Of a stretch of 35,489 bases of DNA, positions 1-7,424 are shown piece after piece. The notes beneath the pieces were generated by a model. The model did no database searches. It was not told the origin of the DNA and saw only the letters and a program-made list of their open reading frames with translations. This stretch comes from a bacterium (lineage in GTDB: Bacteria > UBP14 > UBA6098). How positions within the stretch are numbered: the stretch's first letter is position 1; the number at the start of each line of letters is the position of its first letter. The stretch lies in the NCBI GenBank assembly GCA_003645085.1, contig QNEE01000004.1:1-35489 (forward strand). The letters are read 5' to 3'. The position numbers and the translations under genes were made by a program.

Positions 1-855
1 GCCGCATACTGGGGATATTTCGAGTGCGAGAACGACCACGCGATTGCCAACGCCTTATTCGACGCAGCTATCGATTGGGCATCACGGCAGGGTTGCACAA
101 GGATTATCGGGCCGCTATCACCGTCCTCGAACGACATCGTCGGGCTTCTTATCGAAGGTTTCGGCGAGCCGCCGGTCATAATGATGTCCTATAACCCGCC
201 GCATTATATCGAGCTTATCGAAAGCTACGGGCACAAAAAATGGAAAGACCTCTACGCCTGGCTTATCGACAAGCAGGAAATACCCGAACGGCTGGAGAAG
301 ATAATACCGAAACTCGAAAAGCGCGGGGGATTTTCCGTCAGGAATATCGACCCGAAGGATTGGGAGAACGAGGTCGAACGTGCGCGGACTGTTTACAACG
401 AGTTCGAGCAGGTGAACGCTATTTACACGCCGATGACCGAGGACGAATTCCGGTTCACCGCGAAGGATTTAAAGCTCGTTCTCGATCCCGAACTCGTGTT
501 TTTCGCGGAGGTCGATAACGAACCGGTCGGATTGTCGCTGACCGTGCCGGATTTCAATATCGCCTTGAAAGCTGCGCACGGAAGGCTTTTGCCATTAGGG
601 ATATTCAGAATAATGCTCGCTAAAAAGAGAATAAAACGAATTCGCGTTATGAGTATGGGTGTTATCGAGGGTTTCCGCAACAGGGGAATCGACCTCGTTT
701 TTTATTATCGCACGTATATCAACGGGCTGAAGAACGGCTATACGAGTGCCGAACTGTCGTGGGTCGAGGAGGACAACAATGCAATGAACAACGTCGCCGT
801 GAAGCTCGGCGCGAAGAAACATAAAACATATAGAATTTACGAGTATAAATTGTAA
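1..855 (+). CDS. GNAT-like acyltransferase family protein, 5' end outside window
   Basis: The reading frame is open from base 1, so the start lies upstream; 284 codons are visible. The visible N-terminal part contains GPLSPSSND and then IMMSYNPPHY, a pattern I associate with the large (about 370-390 residue) GNAT-related proteins of the YghO type. The C-terminal half has a GNAT-like fold signature: a VGLSLTVPDFN strand, then RVMSMGVIEGFRNRGID, which resembles the acetyl-CoA binding segment (R-x-x-G-x-G/A), and a final strand with NNVAVKLGAKK. The substrate cannot be told. The stop overlaps the next start as TAATG, so it is translationally coupled to the epimerase-like gene. Internal ATGs at 181 and 184 are not real starts because family-like sequence continues upstream. 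The window's only GATC lies in this gene at 484-487. Confidence 0.7.
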   Translation, partial: AAYWGYFECENDHAIANALFDAAIDWASRQGCTRIIGPLSPSSNDIVGLLIEGFGEPPVIMMSYNPPHYIELIESYGHKKWKDLYAWLIDKQEIPERLEKIIPKLEKRGGFSVRNIDPKDWENEVERARTVYNEFEQVNAIYTPMTEDEFRFTAKDLKLVLDPELVFFAEVDNEPVGLSLTVPDFNIALKAAHGRLLPLGIFRIMLAKKRIKRIRVMSMGVIEGFRNRGIDLVFYYRTYINGLKNGYTSAELSWVEEDNNAMNNVAVKLGAKKHKTYRIYEYKL

Positions 856-1832
856 TGCGCTTTTTAGTTACAGGCGGCACTGGTTTTGTCGGGTCGCATA
901 TCGTCGAGTGGCTTCTCGCCGACGGCGATTCCGTTGTAGTAGCGAAGCGAGAAACCTCGAATCTTCGCTGGCTGCCTATAGATAAAATCGAGCTTATCGA
1001 CGCGCCGGTCGACCAGCCCGAGCCTCTTCGCCGAATTCTCTCCGAAGTCGACGGCGTTGTCCACGCGGCGGGATTGACGAAAGCGAAGCACACCGGGGAT
1101 TTTCACAGGATAAACGCGGAAGGCACGCGCAGGCTGCTCGAATTATGCGGCGAGAATTGTGAAAATCTAAAACGGTTTGTCCTGGTTTCGAGTCAAGCGG
1201 CGTCCTGTCCGGGAAATGTCGATAATGCGGTTTGCGAAACTACACCCGAAGGCCCGCTTTCCGCCTACGGGCGAAGTAAATTAGCCGCGGAGCAGATAGT
1301 AAAAGAATTCGCGCCGGATATTCCGGTATCGATAATCCGTCCGCCGACAGTCTACGGTCCTCGAGACACGAATGTTTTCGCCTATTTCCGGTTGGTTAAT
1401 AGAGGATTGCTCCCGTTCGCCGGCGACCCGGATAGGCAATTCTCGATAATTTATGTTAAAGACCTCGCAAAATCTGTTTCGATATTGTTGAGAAAATCGC
1501 ACGAGTCGGGTTCGGTTTATTTCGTAAGCGACGGCGAGGTTCATACGTGGCGGAAATTCGGCGAGGCGGTCGCGAAAGCTCTGGGTAAAAATCCTGTAAA
1601 ACTAAAACTGCCGAAATGGGCGTTCTGGCCCGTGGCGGCGGTCGCCGAATCGGCGGCGAAAATCAGCGGAAAACCGACGATATTATCATTCGAGAAAGTG
1701 CGAGAGATGTCGGTTAGCTGGGTTTGCGACGATTCGCTTATCCGGCGCGAACTGGAATTCGAATCGGAATACGACCTGGCTCGTGGAATCGAAGAGACTG
1801 TCGATTGGTATCGGACGGTCGGGTGGCTTTGA
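855..1832 (+). CDS. NAD(P)-dependent epimerase/dehydratase (extended SDR)
   Basis: A 325-residue cytoplasmic extended short-chain dehydrogenase/reductase. The N-terminal Rossmann motif is TGGTGFVGSH (G7, G10, G13). The catalytic pair is Y138 and K142 in SAYGRSKLA, with serines at 112-113 in the SSQAA segment. RPPTVYGPRD follows, as in sugar-nucleotide epimerases and related enzymes. Length is normal for the family. The exact substrate (nucleotide sugar, isoprenoid or other) cannot be inferred. The ATG overlaps the previous stop (TAATG), and an L,D-transpeptidase gene follows 24 bases later, so the three genes probably form one operon with a cell-envelope theme. Confidence 0.85.
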   Translation: MRFLVTGGTGFVGSHIVEWLLADGDSVVVAKRETSNLRWLPIDKIELIDAPVDQPEPLRRILSEVDGVVHAAGLTKAKHTGDFHRINAEGTRRLLELCGENCENLKRFVLVSSQAASCPGNVDNAVCETTPEGPLSAYGRSKLAAEQIVKEFAPDIPVSIIRPPTVYGPRDTNVFAYFRLVNRGLLPFAGDPDRQFSIIYVKDLAKSVSILLRKSHESGSVYFVSDGEVHTWRKFGEAVAKALGKNPVKLKLPKWAFWPVAAVAESAAKISGKPTILSFEKVREMSVSWVCDDSLIRRELEFESEYDLARGIEETVDWYRTVGWL

Positions 1833-1856
1833 TGTAATAGTCTAAAGAGGCTATCG

Positions 1857-2579
1857 ATGGCAAAGAGTATCCTGATTGTAATTCTCTTGATTTCGGTTAT
1901 CGCGATATTGGCGTATTATTTTTTGTTCATTTCCGACGATATTGAGATGGCGCGCGATTGGGCGAGGATGCAGTCGATTTATCTCAGGCAATTTAATGAA
2001 TCGGATTCCCTTCGTATAGTCGCGGATTCATTGCTTTTCGCCCTAGAACGGCTTCGTGTGCAACTCGAGGCCCTCGACGAACCGGGGTATTATCTGGTTA
2101 TCGATACTCGGGCTAAGAAATTTCAATTGCGTAAAGGGAATATGATAATCCGCGAAGGGCCATGCGGCGTTGGCAAGGGTTATCATAGCGCCGGCTCGAG
2201 AAGCTGGAATTTCGAGACGCCCAAAGGAGAACGGCATATTACAAGCAAGACGGTCAATCCGACCTGGCACCGGCCCGAGTGGTATTGGCAGGAACAGGGA
2301 AGGAGCGTTCCGAGCGATTTTATTACTTTTAGCCCCAATATGCCCGAATCGGAGCGCAGGGAGGCCTATCGGATTCTGTCCGGCTCGGAGAAGGAACTCG
2401 TTCGGTCGGTTCCGGGAGCACTTGGCAGGTATAGCCTCGGGCTCGGCGATGGTTATTACATCCACTACGGAAGGGGTCTCGGGCGCGCTGTTTCACACGG
2501 TTGCGTGCGCGTCGGCGCGTCAGATTTAGAGGTGATATACAATGCTCTCGAGGTAGGCGACCCTGTGTTTATTTACTAA
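1857..2579 (+). CDS. L,D-transpeptidase (YkuD domain), membrane-anchored
   Basis: 240 residues. An N-terminal hydrophobic segment (about residues 4-25) serves as signal anchor, a short helical linker follows, and the YkuD domain covers about 78-240. The catalytic signature is complete: H203 in YIHYGRG, then SHGCVRV with nucleophile C216 and R218. Such enzymes cross-link peptidoglycan (3-3 links) or attach proteins to it in the periplasm. TPKGERHITSKTVNPTWHRP (121-140) is the usual substrate-loop region. It is the last gene of the left operon and converges with the minus-strand gene ending at 2630. The ATG at 1857 is the only plausible start and leaves a 24-base gap after the epimerase-like gene. 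Confidence 0.88.
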   Translation: MAKSILIVILLISVIAILAYYFLFISDDIEMARDWARMQSIYLRQFNESDSLRIVADSLLFALERLRVQLEALDEPGYYLVIDTRAKKFQLRKGNMIIREGPCGVGKGYHSAGSRSWNFETPKGERHITSKTVNPTWHRPEWYWQEQGRSVPSDFITFSPNMPESERREAYRILSGSEKELVRSVPGALGRYSLGLGDGYYIHYGRGLGRAVSHGCVRVGASDLEVIYNALEVGDPVFIY

Positions 2580-2581
2580 CT

Positions 2582-2620
2582 TTAAGCATTAATCGGTATC
2601 GAGAGACGGCCCCTGCTTAA
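2582..2620. terminator. Weak hairpin between convergent genes
   Basis: TTAAGCA at 2582-2588 and TGCTTAA at 2614-2620 form a perfect 7-bp inverted repeat with a 25-base loop in the 50-base gap between the convergent transpeptidase and sorting-domain genes. There is no clear T-run, so a terminator role rests mainly on position. Confidence 0.25.
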
Positions 2621-2629
2621 TTCACGACG

Positions 2630-3547
2630 CTATTTAGTGAGGACGATTTTCTTCGTTACTCTTGTATCCCCTATACAGGCTTTGACTAGATAGACGCCCG
2701 ACGGTAACGAGTTGTTTGGAGTCCATATCAGGGGCGTCGGGCCCCGCGCTGAATCCGGACTGCGATTCTCTATATATCCACCGGTTTTATCGTCGGATTC
2801 AGCGCGGGGCAACGGCAGGTCGGCCACCAGGCGGCCGGTTATATCGAAGATTTGCAGTCCGACCTGCCGTGGCGACCGTCCGGTCGCACCGACGCCCCGA
2901 CAATCGATTTTAACCGCCGAATTAAACGGGTTCGGATAAGCATCTAACGTCAATCGGTATGGTTGTTCTACGGGAGTATTTTCTATCGACATAACTGTAT
3001 TAGTCGAAACGCCGATGTCGTCAAACTTACATTCGCGTGTGAAAGAACCGGTCCCGAAATTAGCCTCGAGATAGAAAAAGACCTGCGATTCCCCGGCGGC
3101 GTGTTCAGTAAAATCGATATTCATCGGTTGCCAGTCTCTTGTGGAGTCGGGCCCCATCGAATAGGTTACCGTGCCGGCGTATCCCGATGGTTCTATCCAG
3201 ACATAAAAGCGCGCGAAATCGTAATCGCCCGGGTCGGCGGTGTTCCACATCCGGAAGGATAAAATTACCGAATCGGCGGTCGAGCAATCGATTAACGGAG
3301 TGCGGATGAAGTTTCCCCACCAGTCCGGCCATGACATCGGGCCAGAACCAATCGCGGAATCGCTCTCGAAACCGGGGCCGTAAACGAACATAGAATCGTT
3401 ATACGTAGGCGCAAACCAGTATCCGCTGGGGCCTGATGTTCCCCATACAATTGTTACATCGTCCTCGAAACCTTCCGGACCGAACAACCAGTCGGCGAAA
3501 ACCGCCGATACAAGTGAAACCAAAGCAAAGACAACAGGAAGCCGCAT
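2630..3547 (-). CDS. Exported protein with type IX-type C-terminal sorting domain
   Basis: 305 residues. The signal peptide is about residues 1-18 (MRLPVVFALVSLVSAVFA). Residues 20-185 look like a beta-rich, Trp/Tyr/Asp-rich carbohydrate-binding or MAM-like domain with RTPLIDCS and FDDIGV strands; I do not recognise a defined family. A short linker leads to YPNPFNSAVKIDC (204-216), the start of a sorting domain ending in SGVYLV and IVLTK. Such proteins cross the outer membrane by type IX secretion and lose this domain. The domain carries Arg/Pro/Gly-rich inserts (217-230 and 246-274) encoded by palindromic DNA also present in the next gene upstream. The gene lies 11 bases downstream of the 810-residue FG-GAP protein and is probably co-transcribed with it. 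Confidence 0.75.
   Translation of the reverse strand: MRLPVVFALVSLVSAVFADWLFGPEGFEDDVTIVWGTSGPSGYWFAPTYNDSMFVYGPGFESDSAIGSGPMSWPDWWGNFIRTPLIDCSTADSVILSFRMWNTADPGDYDFARFYVWIEPSGYAGTVTYSMGPDSTRDWQPMNIDFTEHAAGESQVFFYLEANFGTGSFTRECKFDDIGVSTNTVMSIENTPVEQPYRLTLDAYPNPFNSAVKIDCRGVGATGRSPRQVGLQIFDITGRLVADLPLPRAESDDKTGGYIENRSPDSARGPTPLIWTPNNSLPSGVYLVKACIGDTRVTKKIVLTK
2723..2938 (-). repeat. 216-bp near-identical repeat, copy 1 (palindrome-rich sorting-domain segment)
   Basis: It differs from 3652-3867 at two of 216 positions (one Tyr/His change, one silent), while both flanks diverge at once. It encodes the region from about YPNPFN to PLIW of the sorting domain. It holds nested perfect inverted repeats: GGGGCGTCGG 2731-2740 with 2889-2898, GCCCCGCGCTGAATCCG 2741-2757 with 2794-2810, ACGGCAGGTCGG 2812-2823 with 2859-2870, and GCGACCG 2872-2878 with 2881-2887. 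Confidence 0.95.
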
Positions 3548-3558
3548 AGTTTCTCTTT

Positions 3559-5991
3559 CTATTTAATATAGACTACTCGTCTATAAGCTGTTTTTCCGCC
3601 GGAAGCTATATGAACGAGGTATACCCCCGAGCCGAGAGATTCATCCGGTCGCCATATCAGGGGCGTCGGGCCCCGCGCTGAATCCGGACTGCGATTCTCT
3701 ATATGTCCACCGGTTTTATCGTCGGATTCAGCGCGGGGCAACGGCAGGTCGGCCACCAGGCGGCCGGTTATGTCGAAGATTTGCAGTCCGACCTGCCGTG
3801 GCGACCGTCCGGTCGCACCGACGCCCCGACAATCGATTTTAACCGCCGAATTAAACGGGTTCGGATAGACCGTTATACTCAATTTCTCCGGCTTATTAGA
3901 GCTTTCGCCGATATAATGTGTGCCCTCGACAAGATTATAAGTTGCGTTAGCGGCGACACTATAAAGCGTCTCGATTGTCCCTGAAGTCCATTCGATAATA
4001 ACGGTATCCATAACCGCCGCGGAGCCGAGACCGAAATGCAGGACAGGCTCAGATTGAGAAGCGACACCGCCGTATTGCGTGCCGACCTCACGCATGAGCC
4101 AGAGCGTATCCGCGAGAACTCTAACTCTGGTGCCTATTCCGAGTTTGTTGCCGTCGGCGCCCTCGCAACGGAAACGTGCCCAGTTATTGGTCGTTCCCAT
4201 AATAAGTGAATACTGGTTGTAATATATATCTTTCCTGCGGCATGTTTCGATAACGAGGTCGATATCGCCGTCGAGGTCGATATCCGCGAAACCGGCGGCG
4301 TCACAGCCATTGATGAATAGTCCCGCTTCTTCGGTAACGTCGCTAAAGGTGCCGTCGGCATTGTTGCGATAGAGCGTCGCGTAGGACCCCGGAGCCTTTC
4401 CAGTAATAAAAAGGTCGAGCCAGCCGTCGTTATCGTAATCGAAAAATAGCGGGATTGACTGCACGGTGCAAAATCCGATTCCGCGGGCGGCGCGTTCGTC
4501 GAACATATAATAATCGGGTGGACCGAGATTGGTGTAGAACATCGAATTATCCGCAGCAGGGATAGCCGGGTCCGAGACATCGTTGGCGACAAAAAGGTCC
4601 AGGTCGCCGTCGTTATCGAAATCGCCGAAACAGGCGCCGAGACTACGGCCGTAAATACCCCCGCCGTCGTTGATACCGTCCACGCCGTAGGCGTAAGCCA
4701 TCTCCATAAAAGACCCGCCAGTATTCAGCCATAGGTAGTTAGGGTGGTAATGCGAGTTAGCGACGTAGATATCGGGATAGCCGTCGTTATTCCAATCGCC
4801 GAGAGCGATTCCGCTGCCGGAATGCGGAATAGCGAAGACTATACCCATTCCGACGAGGTTTGTAGCCTCGACAAAATAAGCGCCGTCGTTCCGGTAAAAG
4901 AGGTCGGGATAATAAGTGTATGTGGAATCCACCGGGTCCCAATATTCGGAATTTGCGACATAGAAATCCAAGTCGCCGTCGAGGTCGTAATCGAGCCAAG
5001 CCGCGGCGTCGGTGTAATACGGATTGGATAAATCGCCGGCAACGTCCGTAACATCGAAAAAAACGCTGGAACCGGAATTATTGGCGAAGAGTTTATCGGA
5101 ACCGATAGCTCCCGCCAAAAATATATCGGGGTATTCGTTTAGGTCGAAATCGCCCCAGTAGGGATAACCGATTCCAGACATACCGGTGCTCGGCACGATA
5201 GTAAAGCTGCCGCTTTCGTTGCGGAAAAGATGGGTCCCGCTAGCCAAATCCGCGTCGCCGTCATAGTCGAAATCGTAAAGTGCGACACCGCTATGGGTGG
5301 TCGAAACCGCGGCGGAATCTCTCTCGAAAAGGTATTCATCCGGGACATGATAATAGGTGCCGTATGCCCGGATAGCGTAAGTTACCGGCCATTGGGTCGT
5401 ATCTGGTGGAGACATCGGTCTGACATATCCGGAACCCGGAATATAAAGCCAACTGCGTGCCTCGACATCCTCTTTCCACGTTAGCAATAACCTCGGCCTG
5501 TTCGGATAAACAACCTCTCTGCCGACATAGCATTCCTCGAACGGCTCGAGATAGAACTTCTCCGGCAGAACGACATCGTGCCAACCGTAAGTCCCCGAAT
5601 CTACAATATCGATAAAATGCGGGACTAACTCTGCGAATCCCGGCATCCTCATCGAATCGGAAACCCAGATATGAACCTCCAAAGAGCCGGCTTCCTGAAG
5701 ATAAAAACTAACGGACGAAACCGAACAGGGATGAATTGCCTGTATTCTGAGCATTTCGCGCATCCCGGGCGATGGTGTGCTAAGATACAGACTCGGATAG
5801 CCGGTGTCGTATTCGAACCAGAACGGCTCGGTGTGTTCGAGATAATCGGTCGGTCTGAGCCTCTCTATACCGCGGTCGGGCCCGAAAACGACCGGTTCGG
5901 TTTCCAATTTGGCGCAATCGGCGGTGTTGGAAGCCGACACAACCGCTGTTGCCATAGCCAGAACGAATAAATAAAAGACCGTTTTTCTCAT
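3559..5991 (-). CDS. Exported FG-GAP/VCBS repeat and ASPIC/UnbV protein with type IX sorting domain
   Basis: 810 residues. The signal peptide is about 1-20. After an N-terminal beta-rich region there are about seven FG-GAP-type repeats, each with a Ca2+-binding-like DxDxDGxxD loop (for example DFDYDGDAD, DYDLDGDLD, DWNNDGYPD, DFDNDGDLD, DIDLDGDID), which should fold as a beta-propeller as in integrin-alpha and CRTAC1 proteins. An ASPIC/UnbV-like domain follows (NKLGIGTRVRV to IIEWTSGTIE). The C-terminal sorting domain begins with YPNPFN at 709-714 and ends with SGVYLVHIASGG. It is a predicted secreted or surface calcium-binding adhesin-like protein; its ligand is unknown. A strong ribosome site (GAGGAGGGG) precedes ATG 5991. 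Its sorting domain is nearly identical in DNA to that of the downstream gene. Confidence 0.9.
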   Translation of the reverse strand: MRKTVFYLFVLAMATAVVSASNTADCAKLETEPVVFGPDRGIERLRPTDYLEHTEPFWFEYDTGYPSLYLSTPSPGMREMLRIQAIHPCSVSSVSFYLQEAGSLEVHIWVSDSMRMPGFAELVPHFIDIVDSGTYGWHDVVLPEKFYLEPFEECYVGREVVYPNRPRLLLTWKEDVEARSWLYIPGSGYVRPMSPPDTTQWPVTYAIRAYGTYYHVPDEYLFERDSAAVSTTHSGVALYDFDYDGDADLASGTHLFRNESGSFTIVPSTGMSGIGYPYWGDFDLNEYPDIFLAGAIGSDKLFANNSGSSVFFDVTDVAGDLSNPYYTDAAAWLDYDLDGDLDFYVANSEYWDPVDSTYTYYPDLFYRNDGAYFVEATNLVGMGIVFAIPHSGSGIALGDWNNDGYPDIYVANSHYHPNYLWLNTGGSFMEMAYAYGVDGINDGGGIYGRSLGACFGDFDNDGDLDLFVANDVSDPAIPAADNSMFYTNLGPPDYYMFDERAARGIGFCTVQSIPLFFDYDNDGWLDLFITGKAPGSYATLYRNNADGTFSDVTEEAGLFINGCDAAGFADIDLDGDIDLVIETCRRKDIYYNQYSLIMGTTNNWARFRCEGADGNKLGIGTRVRVLADTLWLMREVGTQYGGVASQSEPVLHFGLGSAAVMDTVIIEWTSGTIETLYSVAANATYNLVEGTHYIGESSNKPEKLSITVYPNPFNSAVKIDCRGVGATGRSPRQVGLQIFDITGRLVADLPLPRAESDDKTGGHIENRSPDSARGPTPLIWRPDESLGSGVYLVHIASGGKTAYRRVVYIK
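3652..3867 (-). repeat. 216-bp near-identical repeat, copy 2
   Basis: Second copy of the segment at 2723-2938, offset by exactly 929 bases, with the same set of nested inverted repeats, in frame within the 810-residue gene. The two differences lie in the TATAT(A/G)TCC and GTTAT(A/G)TCG positions. Confidence 0.95.
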
Positions 5992-6000
5992 TTCCCCTCC

Positions 6001-6855
6001 TCAGTCCACAATGTTTTTTATTTCTTTTATACTGATTGTTTCCTTACCATAGGCTTTTAAAAGAAGCCTTATTCCGAAAACGGTAAGAATAATAAGGCAG
6101 ATATATCCGGCCAGCGATAACAATGGATTACTCATATCCTCGGCTATTCCTCCTTTAATAAAGCCGAGCGTCCAAATAGATAGCGTTACGCCAAACCAGG
6201 GGCAGATAATATTCCCTACAATCCGATAAACAAGCGCCAGCAACACCCCGAGCAACAGCATAGCCGGGAAAACCGACCCGAAAAACCTGCTAATTTCGAG
6301 TATTTGTTCGGGCGCTGTCGGGTCGGCACCGAGAAAGGCGAACGGCATCAAACCATAGGCGATGCCGGATATCAAAATACCGGGAACCCACCCGATATCG
6401 CGCGAGAGTCTGCCCATCATATATCCGCGAAAAAGAACCTCCTCGGCGAAGGCATGAAATGCGCCTCCGAAAACTAAAACAAGTCCCGGTAAAACCTCGT
6501 TGCTCACCTTCAAATAACCTGCATACCGAGGGTCGAGACTGCGAACGCCCATAATCGCGAATCCAACCAGAAGTCCTACCGCAAGAGCGAGAAGCCCGTA
6601 TCGGCGGGTTATTCCGAGGTCCTTAAGCTCGCCGCCCGACATCAGGGTCGCCAGAACGGCACCCAGAATATAAAAAAGGTCGAGGAACGGGATGACGAAC
6701 CCGACAGTGCTTGAGTAAGCTTGAGGGTTTTTGACCAGAACTCGAATCAAAAATAACGTCGCCATCCCGGCCAGAAACAGCAAGAACGGCCCGATACTCC
6801 AGTGACTCGGTTTCCATCGGAAAGCGGGTGTTCGCCGTGCGCCGATAGGTATCAA
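6001..6855 (-). CDS. CPBP-family (Abi/Rce1-like) membrane protein, catalytic histidines missing
   Basis: 284 residues with about seven or eight hydrophobic segments, so an inner-membrane protein. Motif 1 of CPBP intramembrane glutamic endopeptidases is present as FAEEVLFRGY (E138, E139, R143). The usual motif 2 (FxxxH) reads YGLMP (167-171) and the motif 3 region GNIICPWFGVTLS has no histidine, so it may be a non-proteolytic member or a divergent one with other ligands. The start is a TTG at 6855 overlapping the upstream stop as TTGA. A clear AAGGAG five bases upstream supports this start. It lies in a minus-strand run with a PLD-like gene upstream and the FG-GAP gene 9 bases downstream. Confidence 0.75.
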   Translation of the reverse strand: MIPIGARRTPAFRWKPSHWSIGPFLLFLAGMATLFLIRVLVKNPQAYSSTVGFVIPFLDLFYILGAVLATLMSGGELKDLGITRRYGLLALAVGLLVGFAIMGVRSLDPRYAGYLKVSNEVLPGLVLVFGGAFHAFAEEVLFRGYMMGRLSRDIGWVPGILISGIAYGLMPFAFLGADPTAPEQILEISRFFGSVFPAMLLLGVLLALVYRIVGNIICPWFGVTLSIWTLGFIKGGIAEDMSNPLLSLAGYICLIILTVFGIRLLLKAYGKETISIKEIKNIVD

Positions 6856-7424
6856 CGGAACTCCTTCCAGAGACGCTCGAATTCGTCGGAATAAACCCGG
6901 GCGATATTACCGTTTTTAACAACAATGACGTTTTCATTGTTCCGCGTTTCTGCGGAATTCGACCAGTTGTAGCTTCCGGTTATGACCGTTTTTCCGTCTA
7001 TAATAGCGAATTTATGATGCATATATCCTCGAGAATCGTCGTATCTAACCGGGATACCCGAATCGGCGAGATACACGCTTTTACCGTATTTGCTGTCGAT
7101 ATTTCTGTCGTCCGCAACGACCCTTATTTTTACATCACGAGAATACGCCTGCACAAGAGCGCGGGCGAGTTCGAGATTGGTTATCGAATATATTGCGATA
7201 TCGATATTATTGGTTGCCGACTCGATATAATCGATAATCATCTCTCTGCAATTTCCTCCCGGAGAAAAACAAACCTCGACCGTAGTCGAATCGAAAGCGG
7301 TATCGGAGACCTGAATTCCGGGAGAATCCCCCTGGCCGAAACAGTAACCTACAAATCCCGATAGAATAAAGGCTGCCATTATAGCGAGCCATAAAATTCC
7401 CCTTATGCCGGTTTTTTTCGGCAT
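6852..7424 (-). CDS. Phospholipase D-like (single HKD motif) exported protein, Nuc type
   Basis: 190 residues. An N-terminal signal peptide or anchor (about 8-30) precedes one PLD domain. The HKD motif is HHKFAIIDG (H136, K138, D143), followed by TGSYNWSNSAETRNNEN, the classic downstream Ser/Asn segment. A single-HKD protein of this size matches the Nuc/bacterial endonuclease branch, which dimerises to form the active site; periplasmic nuclease or phosphodiesterase activity is therefore likely but unproven. ATG 7424 overlaps the upstream stop as TAATG, and the end overlaps the CPBP gene, so expression is coupled. Confidence 0.85.
   Translation of the reverse strand: MPKKTGIRGILWLAIMAAFILSGFVGYCFGQGDSPGIQVSDTAFDSTTVEVCFSPGGNCREMIIDYIESATNNIDIAIYSITNLELARALVQAYSRDVKIRVVADDRNIDSKYGKSVYLADSGIPVRYDDSRGYMHHKFAIIDGKTVITGSYNWSNSAETRNNENVIVVKNGNIARVYSDEFERLWKEFR

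Noticed and set aside
2043-2465. A 140-codon antisense frame inside the L,D-transpeptidase gene
   Set aside because: It lies fully opposite a well-supported gene and has no recognisable protein pattern; the strong codon bias of this genome opens such frames often.
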